Notes under the pieces: model-generated
What the model was told of the DNA's origin: nothing
Database searches by the model: none
Seen by the model: only the letters and a program-made list of their open reading frames with translations
In this document: one piece after another, positions 12,284 through 23,200 of the stretch
Numbering within the stretch: position 1 is the first letter of the stretch
Layout: the number at the start of each line of letters is the position of its first letter
Program-made: the position numbers and the translations under genes
Source: Nemopilema nomurai
Taxonomy: Eukaryota; Cnidaria; Scyphozoa; Rhizostomeae; Rhizostomatidae
Length of the DNA stretch: 64,000 nt
Direction of reading: 5' to 3'
NCBI GenBank assembly: GCA_003864495.1
Contig: ML133382.1
Span: forward strand, 600,727-664,726

Positions 12284-13360
12284 GATGCACAACGGGACGA
12301 TGTTACGAGGCGTACCAAAGTAGGAAACAGTTTTATTCCGCCGGCGATTGTGATTCTTTAGATGTAAAGCTATTGTGCAAGCAAAACACTCCACTACAAT
12401 TATCGCACTGTAATCAAATTACTGAGTCTTTTAAAGATCAAGTATAATTCAAGTAGAATTCTTCTTTTATTTCAATTGCTCGCATAGGCTAACAAATTCA
12501 CTTTCTATTTGTCTTGGCAATCTCGTGCTTCCGTTTTATGTTGCACCAAGTTAAACTCTAAAGGATTAATTTTGAATAAATAACTAACATTGAAAGGTCA
12601 CAAAACTGAGTTTTTCCTCACTTCACCTTTTTCCTTGAAATTTCTTTGAGGCAAAAATAAGTTCAAATTACCTTTATTCTCACCCATACACAAGAGAATA
12701 CCATCTCTGATGTGTAGTCTAAACAAGAAAGGTAAACACCACTTATATAAAGAAAGGTTTGCCGGCAGAAATAACATAGTTGTTAGGGTACTCACAAACT
12801 GCGGTACCAATGGCTTTCAGACTTGTTGACATTTTCAGTGTCTTTTTAGCGTAGCCGGAGTCTCATTTCAATGTAAGCAGAATTTGCTTAGGTACAGGTG
12901 CAAAGTTGTTGGTTTAGGACAGATAGAAACTGGCTCCTTGTTGAGATTGGCTGCTTAGTCGCATGCAAAGCGTCATTGTCTAAAGCCAGGTAGAAAGTAG
13001 CAAGAGCTTTGTAGAAAATGGAGAAATTAGCTACTTAAGGGAGAGTAGCTAATGTGTGAAAAGGTACTCAAAGTTAGGCAGAGGGTAGCTGCTTCTGTGT
13101 AGGCAAAATATGAGCATAGATTAAAGTACTTCATGAACCTCAGGCTATCGTCTTGTATTCGCTGCTTTTGGCCTAACACAGATATCTCAAGCTGGACTAG
13201 AGAGAGCGAGATTCCTGTGCGAGATTTTTTGGGTTACCACTCTAGCTTTTCATTCAACTTCGAGTAAAACTCCTAGGATAATGCAAAACAAAGCTATACC
13301 GGAAAGCTTTAGCGAATTTTTCACTTGGTGTATTTTGAATGTACTTTTCTTCTACTTTAA
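12284..13360. other. Gene-free spacer with degenerate repeats
   Basis: Past the copy C stop the sequence no longer matches the tandem unit. A poly(A) signal for copy C is at 12575-12580. At 12989-13101 there are loosely repeated blocks containing gtagaaa, agctac and gtagct, in opposite orientation to a similar repeat at 42815-43010. No gene could be supported. Confidence 0.55.
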
Positions 13361-13519
13361 TGCCCAATCTCCACTAGGCGGAAAAATGTCGAGGCGGAAA
13401 ATGTCCTGCTTTCTTTGGCTATTTGAAATTGTCGCGCCGAAAAATGACGACTAGAGAAAAGTAGAAAATGATCCTACTTTTCGCGACGCGACAATTATAT
13501 GCCTAATGGAGATTGGGCT
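13361..13519. mobile_element. Short TIR element (MITE-like), ~159 bp
   Basis: The ends are inverted repeats: gcccaatctccactaggc at 13362-13379 and gcctaatggagattgggc at 13501-13518, with one mismatch. Inside lies a nested inverted pair, aattgtcgcg and cgcgacaatt. There is no coding capacity. The length and the paired ends fit a non-autonomous DNA transposon. The flanking target duplication is short and not clear, so the superfamily is left open. Confidence 0.7.
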
Positions 13520-13627
13520 TTATACAGACAAAACGTACTTCTCACACTCTTGCTGTCATAAGTAAGCAATACAGTAAGCCTACGCAAGTGGTCACAAATC
13601 AATGGCAACTGCGCGCAATAAGATCCA

Positions 13628-14203
13628 GGCCCCGTTCACACGGGAACACAATCGTTCTGTTCCATTTTATTTCTAATTTCCGGAACGGAATAGTATACTG
13701 TTCACACGGTAACGGAACGATTGCGTATCGATTTTTGGTTTTGTTCAGACGGGAACGCAATCGTTCTGTTCTGCAATTTGCGCGCCAAAATAAGCAAATG
13801 ATATTTAATGCGCATGTCCGTAATGGGGATTGATTTCGTCACTTTGATTATCTCTGAGCCGATTTCGTTGGTTTTTAAACAATTTGAATAAAAAATTATC
13901 AAATGAAGAATACTACAGCGCCCTAAAAAGAGCAAGCTCGTGGTAAAATGGAAGCCGAACCTAAAGGGAAGGTTGCAGAATGGTGTGGAGTATTTTAAAT
14001 GGACGGACGACGAGAGTGTAGCTAGTGAAAGTGCAAGAAGTCCAATAGTGTTTGTGAAATCCCCCATTTGTTTGCTGTGATTACTATTGTCACCTCTTGC
14101 TTCTTATTTTATCGTTCCACTTTTTGGAACGGAACCCCTGAGCGTTACACTTTTCGGAACGGAGAAGAACGGAACGATTGCGTTCCCCTGTTAACAGGGC
14201 CCC
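13628..14203. mobile_element. Second TIR element, ~576 bp, G/C-tipped ends
   Basis: The left end (ggccccgttcacacgggaac, from 13628) and the right end (14168-14203, ending gttaacagggcccc) are imperfect inverted repeats. They continue inward through a shared aacgcaatcgttccgttcc-like block. Further copies of that block occur in both orientations at about 13704-13730 and 13745-13772, giving subterminal repeats. No intact transposase was found. It is best read as a non-autonomous DNA transposon that inserted just upstream of the gene starting at 14291. Confidence 0.7.
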
Positions 14204-14290
14204 AGTCTTTTCCAGATCAAAGACCGTTTCCTACAATTGAGCCATTGTGGAGGCGCTCATTGCCAGACCCTCTTCCCGGCGAAATTAGAA

Positions 14291-17200
14291 ATGGCGGCCG
14301 TGCGAGCTTGTCTGCTTCTGCGATGTAGAGTAGGAAGCAACCTCCTACAGGTTTCAAAAAAATTAAAGTTATCAGGTATTTATGATTGTGTATTGTTCAT
14401 TATTTGGAGCTTAATAGATGTGAGGCCAATAAACTTAATTGCTATACTTTATTGGGTCCTAAAATTCCGAGGCCTAATTTTCTCTCCCCAAGTTAGCTTA
14501 CTTGTAGGACAAAAATAAACTGTAATGCTTTACTTAATTATTTATTATGGATTTAATTCTGAAATTTGGTGAGACTGTGGTTGAGAAATCAGTGTATTGC
14601 CTTAACTCGCCTGCCTGATGCCCATCATTAAGTACAAAGTAACTTTCTCCTAAACAAAGAATACCAATTCTGTCTGACAGTAGCCATACCTGACAGTGTC
14701 AAGCTAACAGTAGCTGGTTTTTTCCTTTCATCCAGCATAACGCTAATGGCTTCTAAACCCTCCCAATGGAATACTTGACCTAACTATAGGCCTAATTCAT
14801 ATACCATGTATCCATCTCTCTGTGCCTGCCTTGTTGCCATACTAGAAAGTTTTTAATGTGCACGGACAAAGTGGCAAAAAATTACCTGAACTGCGTGTCC
14901 TCGACAGGCTTTCATTAAATTTTTCGTCGTCTCAATAAATTGATCAGGGTGATGGCCCCCCATTTTTGCCATGAAAATCTTTTGTTATGGGTCTTTAATT
15001 TGTTGCTGTGGCTGGGAAAGATTATTTGCACGGCCACATTGATGTTTGATTAATTTGCACAGCCAATTTAAAAAAGCACACAGACAGGTGTGCATGCAAG
15101 ATTTTTCGGGTGCGCAGCAGACTTTCCATTCTGGCCTTGCCTTGCATTATTTTTGTGGCATGTTCTCACCTGCAAAACCTTGTATGAATGGCCTCCCTTT
15201 GAACTTTAGATAACATAAGGCGACCATGTGGATCCAGTTTGGTCAGGACATGTATTAGAAGCATATCGTTGTCATCATCAGTCCTTGTGAATGAACAAAG
15301 AGAAGAGGAAGTCAAAGAGCCATCAAATTGGTTTTCAAATCTGCTTGGTTATACAGAAGATGATAGTGAAAAGGAGGTAGATTTCAATAAAGATTTTCCT
15401 TAAAGAGTGTTCTATTAATTCATGAAGACGAGACCCAAATGGGTAGATACCTTTCTCATTACTGTATATTTATTAAGAAAAATTAAGACATATACATATT
15501 AATGCAATCCATTTGTTATTTGCTAATTGATGGTTTTTAAGAGATAACATTTTTGTACCTCAATTTATTTTTGCTCATGATTGAGAAAAAGTTAAACTTG
15601 AGTGTATTGTTAGTGACACAACAAACAACTAATGAGCATTGTTATGTCAGAATGACATCAATTTGTTTTACCAATTTTTTATTAGAGAGGTGCAACTTTA
15701 TAAGCTTATAACTTCAAAATGAATTGGAACTTTGCAGAAACAACTACATACTCACAATACATGCAACATATAACTTCTTTTTAGACAATAAAGAAATTTT
15801 CTCACCAAATGTCATTAAATGAATTGCTATCTTTGAAATCCTATGGAAAGTTATGTTTTGTATTTTTCAGGTAATAGATCCAGAAGAAATGAAAGAAAGA
15901 GAGGCCCTGTTTGGAGAGGTATTAGAAATATGCATCTAAATTTTGTTTTTTCATTTATTGTATTATATTTATTTGTATTATATTCTTCATTTATCTTTAT
16001 CTTTTCAATATTTTGATCAGCTAGATCCAGCTCCCAAGTTCATTAAAACAGTCTCAAACAGTTGCATTGTAATCCTGAAGTGGGGGTATTTTGTCCTTAA
16101 GTTCAAGCCATTCTTGGAATTAAATTGTAGGTTGCAATCCTTGTCTAATCAAGGCATGCATCAGACTCTACTTCTTCCAAGTAGATTCTACATGTTTGGA
16201 CCTGAAGGCAAATGGTCCTGGATATTGAGGTCTCATTTTTTAATGGCATGCCTGAAAAATATGTCAAAAATCATTTCCATATTAATCAATGTGTGTGACA
16301 AAAAATTGTGCGATCAGTGTGTGGTAGACGGGTCAACTTAATTTTGATTATGCAAAATATGCTAAAATGGTTTTTTGATGATATGCTACAATACTGAAGT
16401 GCTATATTTTCAATAATAAGAATACCTTAGTTCTACTAAACGTGTTAAAGTTCCTCCTCCAATGTTCTTTTAAATTGTGTTAAATAAAAGGCAAGAGATG
16501 CATCAATGCGTTGGGCAACAAGTGGTGTTTCAAGGTGTATTGCATGTTCTTTCTAGGATGGCCAGAAATTGGATTAACATGATACATGTCAAATGTCTAT
16601 GTGGTATTGTGCTTAGTTTAAAGTGTGACAATTTGCATCAATGCTAAAATTGTAATCTCTTCTAGATTGCTGACATGTATTTTGCAAAGCCAAGACAATA
16701 TCCTGACCTAAAATTTATTGAAAAAGTAGTTGATTTTCTGATAAAACATAATGATGAGTAAGTACATGCTGTTTTTATACTTATGTTTGATTGCAGAGGG
16801 AAAAGAAACAGACTACATTTATCATCTCTACAAGCCTGTGTCATGCTATTACGTTAAATATAGATATATGTTTTCTTAAGTGAAAGTATTTTTCAAAGAA
16901 AGGATTTAATATTTCAGAATATATATATACTGGTTTCCTAGTTTTAAACAAGAGTACCGTAAATCCTCGAATTATGCAACAATATTTTTGATATTTTTGG
17001 ATGGGGGCTTATTCGAGGGGGGGGGGGGGTTATTAATTCTTTGGAACATGCCACATAAAAATATAATTTTTGAAATTTCTTTCTTTTCATAATACAAAAA
17101 ATAGCCTAACCATAAAGTAACATTTGATTAAATTATTAACAAGAATATAAATGTTTGTGGTAATTCACTAAAATGCCAAAGGCAACCTCAGGAGTCAAAA

Positions 17201-18024
17201 ATCAACAGATCGAGGGGGGGGGGCTTATTCGAGGGGTGGGCTTATTGAAAATTTGTAGTTCTAGGGTGGGGGCTTATTTGAGGGGGGGGGCTTTTTCAAG
17301 GGGGGCCAATTCAAGGATATACGGTGTAGTCAGTTATTCATAATTTCCCTGTTATAAGCCACTTATTTAACAAAATACATTTGTTAGTAACCTCTTACTT
17401 AAATTTGAGCTATTTAGTGAATTTTGATTATCTTGTCATTAACAAACACCCAATTTTCATTACCAAAGAGTTTTGTTTGCTACCAGAAAAGTCGAAAAGT
17501 TCTCCAACCTATTCAATTGCTAACTGATGCTTGGCTTTAATCTCCTTTTATTGTTATTTGTGTGCTTTTTTACTAAATCAAAGTGGATTATTTTACCACA
17601 TACCATACTTGCTTTTTTAGTCATGGAGTACAAACTGTTTGGGTTGTGATGCAAGACATGAAATTAGAGCCTCCAGAGGAACTTATTGTAAAAGTATGTT
17701 TTGTGTTTTACGTATGTTGTGAATTGAGCCTAATGAAGCCTTTTTTCAACTGAATTTTGTTGAATGGGGCATCAAATTATTTCTGTCAGTCTAAGGAAAT
17801 ATCTTTAATTTTATCATTAATCACAGTATCTTGAAATTTTGGGATTTAGCACTCAGTATAGCAACATTTGAACATATGTCATCTTATCATAATAAAGATT
17901 TTTGCAGTTTTCACATCAATATATAATGTTTCATTATGTAGTATTTTAGTCACTCACATGAATATTTTCATTTCAGATGGAAAATTTTCTTGCTAAGGCT
18001 AAAGATGAAGCTTGGTTCAAATAG
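14291..18024 (+). CDS. Unrecognised ~170-residue, probably mitochondrial protein (6 exons)
   Basis: The exons are 14291-14375, 15210-15376, 15871-15918, 16666-16757, 17621-17693 and 17977-18024 (TAG). All junctions have GT-AG ends and phases that match (1,0,0,2,0), totalling 513 nt. The start ATG sits in a good context (gaaATGGCG). The N-terminus (MAAVRACLLLRCRVGSN) is Arg-rich, lacks acidic residues and looks like a mitochondrial presequence. The middle has an acidic stretch followed by NWFSNLLGY. The C-terminal half is helical, with FAKPRQYPDLKFIEKVVDF and a VWVVMQDMKLEPPEEL segment that recalls a pentatricopeptide-type helix pair, as in some mitoribosomal proteins. I do not recognise the family. 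A poly(A) signal AATAAA lies at 18312-18317. Confidence 0.75.
16955..17328. mobile_element. G-rich TIR element inside the fourth intron of the 14291-18024 gene
   Basis: The left end taccgtaaatcctcgaatta (16955 on) is mirrored by the right end ttcaaggatatacggtgta (to 17328). Between them the gggcttattcgagggg motif is repeated, with several runs of G. Ends of this type (ccgta..tcctcgaa) are common on non-autonomous elements of invertebrates. It lies wholly in the intron between exons 4 and 5 and leaves no coding sequence. Confidence 0.65.
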
Positions 18025-18599
18025 GATCAACAGTTTTAATTTGATATGGAAGAGGAATTTCTGTGCTATTTGTAAACACCAAAGCATCATTGTTCTCAAT
18101 ATCTGTTGATCAGTAAATTTCCCTATTTTGTGTGTAAGATTGCTTAGAAACCTGTCGCAAATTGTATGTTCATAATTATGTTAAGATGAAGTGAAATCTT
18201 TTCCTAGAGAATGTCATTTTTGTTCCTATTTTTTTTTAATAGCCACCATTATTTTATTTATTTATTGCTTCAAAATGGCAGTGTTGTTGTCTGCAAGCGT
18301 AATTTGCAAGGAATAAAGAGAAGGTTTTATCTAGCTATGAGGTGCATTTAGTAGCTCAACCCCTCAATTGTGTGTAGAGGCAGATCCAGAGAAAATTTTA
18401 GTGTGGGGGAGGGGCAGTTGATAACAGGGGCGCTGAAAAATGTTTAGAATTTGTTATGAGTGTACGCTTAATATAGCAATTTCCGGCTTTAACTCCTGAT
18501 AGAACTGTCACCTATGAAAATTGTTTCAAATCAACTGGATAAAAGCAGTACCATCTAATCTATGAACACAATTGAAGGCATGCATATGTGCACAATTGA

Positions 18600-18920
18600 A
18601 GACATCTATTACCAGAGAAACAGTTTTACTGTCGTACTCAAACAGTCTTAGTTGAAGGTGAACATTCAGATAGTATCGAAATAACATTTGGCGTACCACA
18701 AGGCTCTGTAATCGGACCACTGTTGTTCTCTGTATTCATCAATGATCTTCCTACAAAGTTGCAACAAATGTTCGCCTGTTTGCAGATGATTGCATCCTGT
18801 ACAGACAAATTAGGAGTAAAAAAGATGCCTCGTGTTTACAAAGCGACCTAGACAAAATCCAACAATGGTGTAAAGAGTGGCTTATGCACCTGCGTCCAAA
18901 TAAGTGTGAAATTTTGAGAG
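18600..18920 (+). pseudogene. LINE reverse transcriptase fragment
   Basis: The plus strand encodes the conserved core of a non-LTR retrotransposon reverse transcriptase. VEGEHSD leads into FGVPQGSVIGPLLF and INDLP, then, after a frameshift near 18765, FADDCILYR with the catalytic Asp pair at about 18785-18790. SDLDKIQQWCKEW and NKCEIL follow. The frameshift and lack of a longer frame mark it as dead. The motif order fits the jockey/CR1-like group; a finer placement needs a tree. Confidence 0.8.
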
Positions 18921-19259
18921 GAGGATTCATGCTTAAATTCAGGTAGTATATGGTGGGGAGAGGAAAAAAGGGTGACCATCGGTTCAGATTGCTCATTTCA
19001 ATTATGTTAAATGGACTGAGGGAATTTTACTTCCTGAAGACAGTGTGCACTTTCAAGCGATTCTCTTTGCGCAAACATTATTGTGCAACAAACGTTTTAA
19101 CTGCTAATGGGGCGAAACCTTGAGGCTTTTTCTCTCTGCGAGATAAATATTAGAAATAGGTTTTTCAGAAAGGGCGCAAAAAGGTCAAGGTTAAGAATGG
19201 GTAAAGTTTCAAAAAACATAGATTAGGGATTAGGGAATATATTGACTCAAAAATTTTAT

Positions 19260-19940
19260 TTATCAAGAGAATTGTTAGGCTATTGCTTTCAAGAATTTTA
19301 CATCACCATCTACACCTATTTTCTCTGAATTGAAAATTCTAAAGTTAAATGATTTATTTCACTTCAAGCTACTTATCTTTGTGTATGAATCTGTTCACCT
19401 GATTTCTCCTACCTTTTTCCATAATTTTTTTTAAACTTTGTCTACCGTTCATCAGTATGATACAAGGTGGGCTCGCAATGGTGTTTTTTTTATGACGCGC
19501 AAGAATACTTTGCAATATGGCTTACGATCTATTAAATATGCAGGCGCTAAATCCTGGAACGACATTCCATCCAATATCAAACAATCTACTTCAGTAGTGA
19601 TTTTCCGTCGTGATCTGAAATTGCACCTGTTCTCAACTAAGTACCAATTCTGAATACCTCGAGAAGATAATTCTTCCTTTCATTTATCAATCGAATCACT
19701 AGAAGATTTCATAAATTGAATGATAAGTTTTTAGCTTAGGGGGTGCTCTCTCCTCGATTAGTCTACCTACTGAGAGAGGTTCTCCTTAAGAAATTCCTCT
19801 CCATACGAAATTCTACGTACCCTTATTGTAAAATTTGTCATTTTTTGTCATCTGTTGTAATTTGTTATTCTAGTTAATTGTATGTATTTTAGAAAGATCT
19901 TTGTATGTAGTGGAATTTTCAAATTAAACTGAACTGAATG
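19260..19940 (+). mobile_element. LINE 3' terminal fragment
   Basis: An open frame at 19438-19653 encodes a LINE C-terminus: HQYDTRWARNGVFF, TLQYGLRSIKYAGAKSWNDI, then a basic FRRDLKLHLF before the stop. The preceding frame (LNDLFHFKLLIFVYESVHLI) is joined by a frameshift in a T-run near 19425-19437. The 3' end carries a short aactgaactgaa tail near 19926-19937, as seen in elements with short-repeat tails. It is likely part of the same relic as 18600-18920, with the stretch between too decayed to assign. Confidence 0.7.
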
Positions 19941-20123
19941 TCAACTACAAAGGAAAGGAACAAAAGAACAGGGCTTGTTTGTCTTGAAAGTTTTTTCAAG
20001 CACCAAAATGATGTATAATTAGAAATTGTAAGAAATTACAAGAATTGAAATTTCAAAATTGCAATTCACCAGGCGTATAACATTGCAAATTAACTTATTG
20101 CAAGTCATTAAGATTTTCCAGCG

Positions 20124-20129
20124 CACGTG
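20124..20129. promoter_or_regulatory. E-box CACGTG upstream of PWP2
   Basis: A perfect CACGTG, in the context gcgCACGTGgtc, lies about 145 bp before the PWP2 start codon. In animals, ribosome-biogenesis genes often carry such boxes for Myc/Max or USF-type bHLH factors. The position fits a proximal promoter; binding here is inference. Confidence 0.5.
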
Positions 20130-20272
20130 GTCAATCATGGATCCTCCTTCCCGATTAATGTTTTTCCGGATACGAGACTAAACATGGCAGGCGTTGCACA
20201 TGGAATGCTTTGAAGAAGGAACATGAAATTGATAATGAAGCACAAAGTCTATGGTCATTAAATTAAGGAGAA

Positions 20273-23200
20273 ATGAAGCTGGGATATAAGGTATGTGTGC
20301 ATTGTGTGTATGTGTGAAATAAGCCATGTCCCCGAACATTAAGTTTCTTACACCAAAAAGGTAGACGCTTAGAACACCCCAAGAAGGCGGCTTTCAGACT
20401 GGAAATACTTTGCCTAAAACAGTGATAATTTGGTTTTGATAATGCTAGATGTCTGCTCTAATTTACTTGTTCAAAATATTTCTAATATGTCAAACATGCA
20501 GTTCATCTATGAATGTGGTTCTTGATTTATATCACAAAGATTAAAATACAGCATATGTAAAATGAAATATTTTCTTGAAAACTCATTGTATGCAAAGGCC
20601 AAAATATCTCTCTAAAAACCTCTCTTAGTGATCCTAGTGGTTCCAAAACATCAACAAAAAGTGTTTAATCTTTTGGGGACAGTTTTATAGAGGGATTGCT
20701 TTAAATTTAGTGATGTCCAAGGATTGAGTGGATTGGCCTTTAAAGTTTACTCTTTTAGCATTTGTTAATAACAGTGATGTTAAATATTGGCTTAATGTTT
20801 TAATTTGGCTAAAATTTATTATTTGTAAGGGGGAAAAGCTATTTAACTGGTTTTTAGCTGCATTGAAAATCTCATCAATATTCCCAGCAACTTTGAATGC
20901 AAATATATTTAAAAATTCAAGCAAGTTCCTGTTTAACACATATTTTTCTAATGTCTACTTTTCTCTATAGTTTTCAAATCTTCTTGGAACAGTATACAAG
21001 AGGGGAAACATAGTTTTTTCAAAGAATGGCGATTGCTTGCTTAGTCCTGTTGGAAACAGAATAACTATATTTGATTTAAAGAAGTAAGTCCTTTATATCT
21101 ATTAATCCATGTAACTTCAAAGGGTTCTCTGGATATATTTTATTCAAGGTCTGGTTTTTGAAGATGAATGTCTAAAGTTGGGTTTTCCTCTTTTGGCACC
21201 TAAACTTGTTCTTGGTTTGTGCTGCTTATTATGAGCCAACTTAAAAAGCTTGTGTACTTATAAGAATTTTTCTCATCCAGAACTACTGGTTAGGTGATGT
21301 TTATAATGAATTTGATCATTTGATTTGTCTTTTTCAGCAATAAATCAAGAACATTAAATCTGGAAAGCAGAAAAGACATATCATGCATTTGTTTGTCCCC
21401 TGATAATGCCTTAGTAATTGCAGTTGATGAAGGTTGGTTCATTTGTATTACTGTATGTTGTCTATGTAGCTGAAGTTGCTGTTAGTGCCCTGTGTTGATG
21501 GAATATTTGGGTTTCGTGCTACCCAGTGTATTCCTTCTCATTCTTTACACTGTTAAAAAGGAAATATCCTGCAATTTGAAAATTATTGGGGGGGGGGGGG
21601 TTTAGCAGATGGGCCTGGTATCCTGCAAGGGTAGCAATTTACCTGGTGTTATTCTAAACAGCAGTATTTTTAGTCATTTGTTTGAAAAGAGAGGAGACCT
21701 ATGTGCAAAATGCTGTTTCTCATAAATGTGACAAAAATGCTTGTTTATATTGGCTGATGTTGATATTGCGATGTTTTCATTTTGCCAGTCATGGAAAATT
21801 GCTATTAGATTTAAAAAGTAAGATATGTACACTATAAGATAACATGAAAATAAGAGAGGATAGAATGTCAGTGTAATTTGTTCTTTTTTAGATGGCAGAA
21901 GTATAGTATTCAGTTTGAAAAGTGATACACCACTGCACTACTTTAGTTTCAAGCATCCAGTGAATGATATAAAATACAGTCCAGATGGAAGGTAAGTTTG
22001 AAACTACTTGTTTTAGTGTTTTTTATTCTTCAAAGATGATTTCAAATCCTTGTACTATAAGTAAATACCAAGCAGTTTTCCATTCCAATGCACATGAATG
22101 TGAGCTAAATTATGTCCATGAAGATTAGACCTATGAGGGCCTTTCCCAAGAATTGTATCTGATAACTTGGGCAAGTACAGAATGGTTTTAGTGTTTTGAT
22201 TTCCTTAAACATGATTTTTTTATTCTCTTTACAAGTTTTTAGTCAACCCAACTTCCATAAAGCAACAGTTTCTTCTTAAAATGGAGACTAGCTAGGTTTT
22301 CTATCATACATTTTTAGATTTTTGGCAGTCACTGTTGATCGCAAGGTCCAAGTATGGCATGCACCTGGTGCTAGCAGAGAATTTGCGGCATTCAGAATCC
22401 TTCATACACATGCTGGTTTTTATAGTGACACAACTTGCATTGATTGGTCTGATGATTCAAGGTGAGCTAATTATTTGTCAGTTTATTTACACTTGTTAAT
22501 TATTTATTTTTTAAGTTCGGCACTGATGGCAATTAGAAAGAGGTAATTGAAGTCATTTGTAAAGAGGCAATTGAAAAAACATTACATTGACTCTTTCAAA
22601 GTGATGAATAATAGGTGTACAATTTTGGTGATACACCTATTATCCATCTTTATCATTCAGCAGCTTTTACTGAAGCCAAATGAAAACTCATTGTGTCACC
22701 AATGTGTCTGCAAATTACATACCTTATTGACAAGATCTATAAAAGGCACATTTCTATGAAGACTTGACAATTGCAGTCATAAGTTGGTTGCTTAGTTTTC
22801 CAAGTGTTTTGTGCATATTTCTGAATTATTTAATTATTTGACAAAATAGAGGGTAGCTAGATAGAGCAGAAGATGTTTAGAATTTTGAGAGTCAATCAAT
22901 TGACAGCAAAGCAAGAGATTGTGATATGAATCTGAAGTGTTCATGCATTAAGCCACATTCATGGTCTACCCTTAAAAGCTCAGCTAGACCTCTAAGAAGA
23001 AATTTAAGCGAAAAGTAGTAATTTTAGTGTATTATTTTTCAAAATAATTTTTGTCAGTCATCATTCTAATTTATTGTCAAAATAGAATTGTAGAAACATC
23101 CACAACAGGCTTTGTGCAATCGATTAATTGTCTAAAAGGTGATGTCCACGATGAAGCTTGTTTTGATTTCGCCTGATGGCTCTGGCTGCGTTTCACGTCT

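Noticed and set aside
16021..16341. Exon-like block beginning LDPAPKFIK in the 14291-18024 gene
   Set aside because: Exon 3 (phase 0) joins directly to exon 4 (phase 0). Including this block needs a long insert with no fitting donor.
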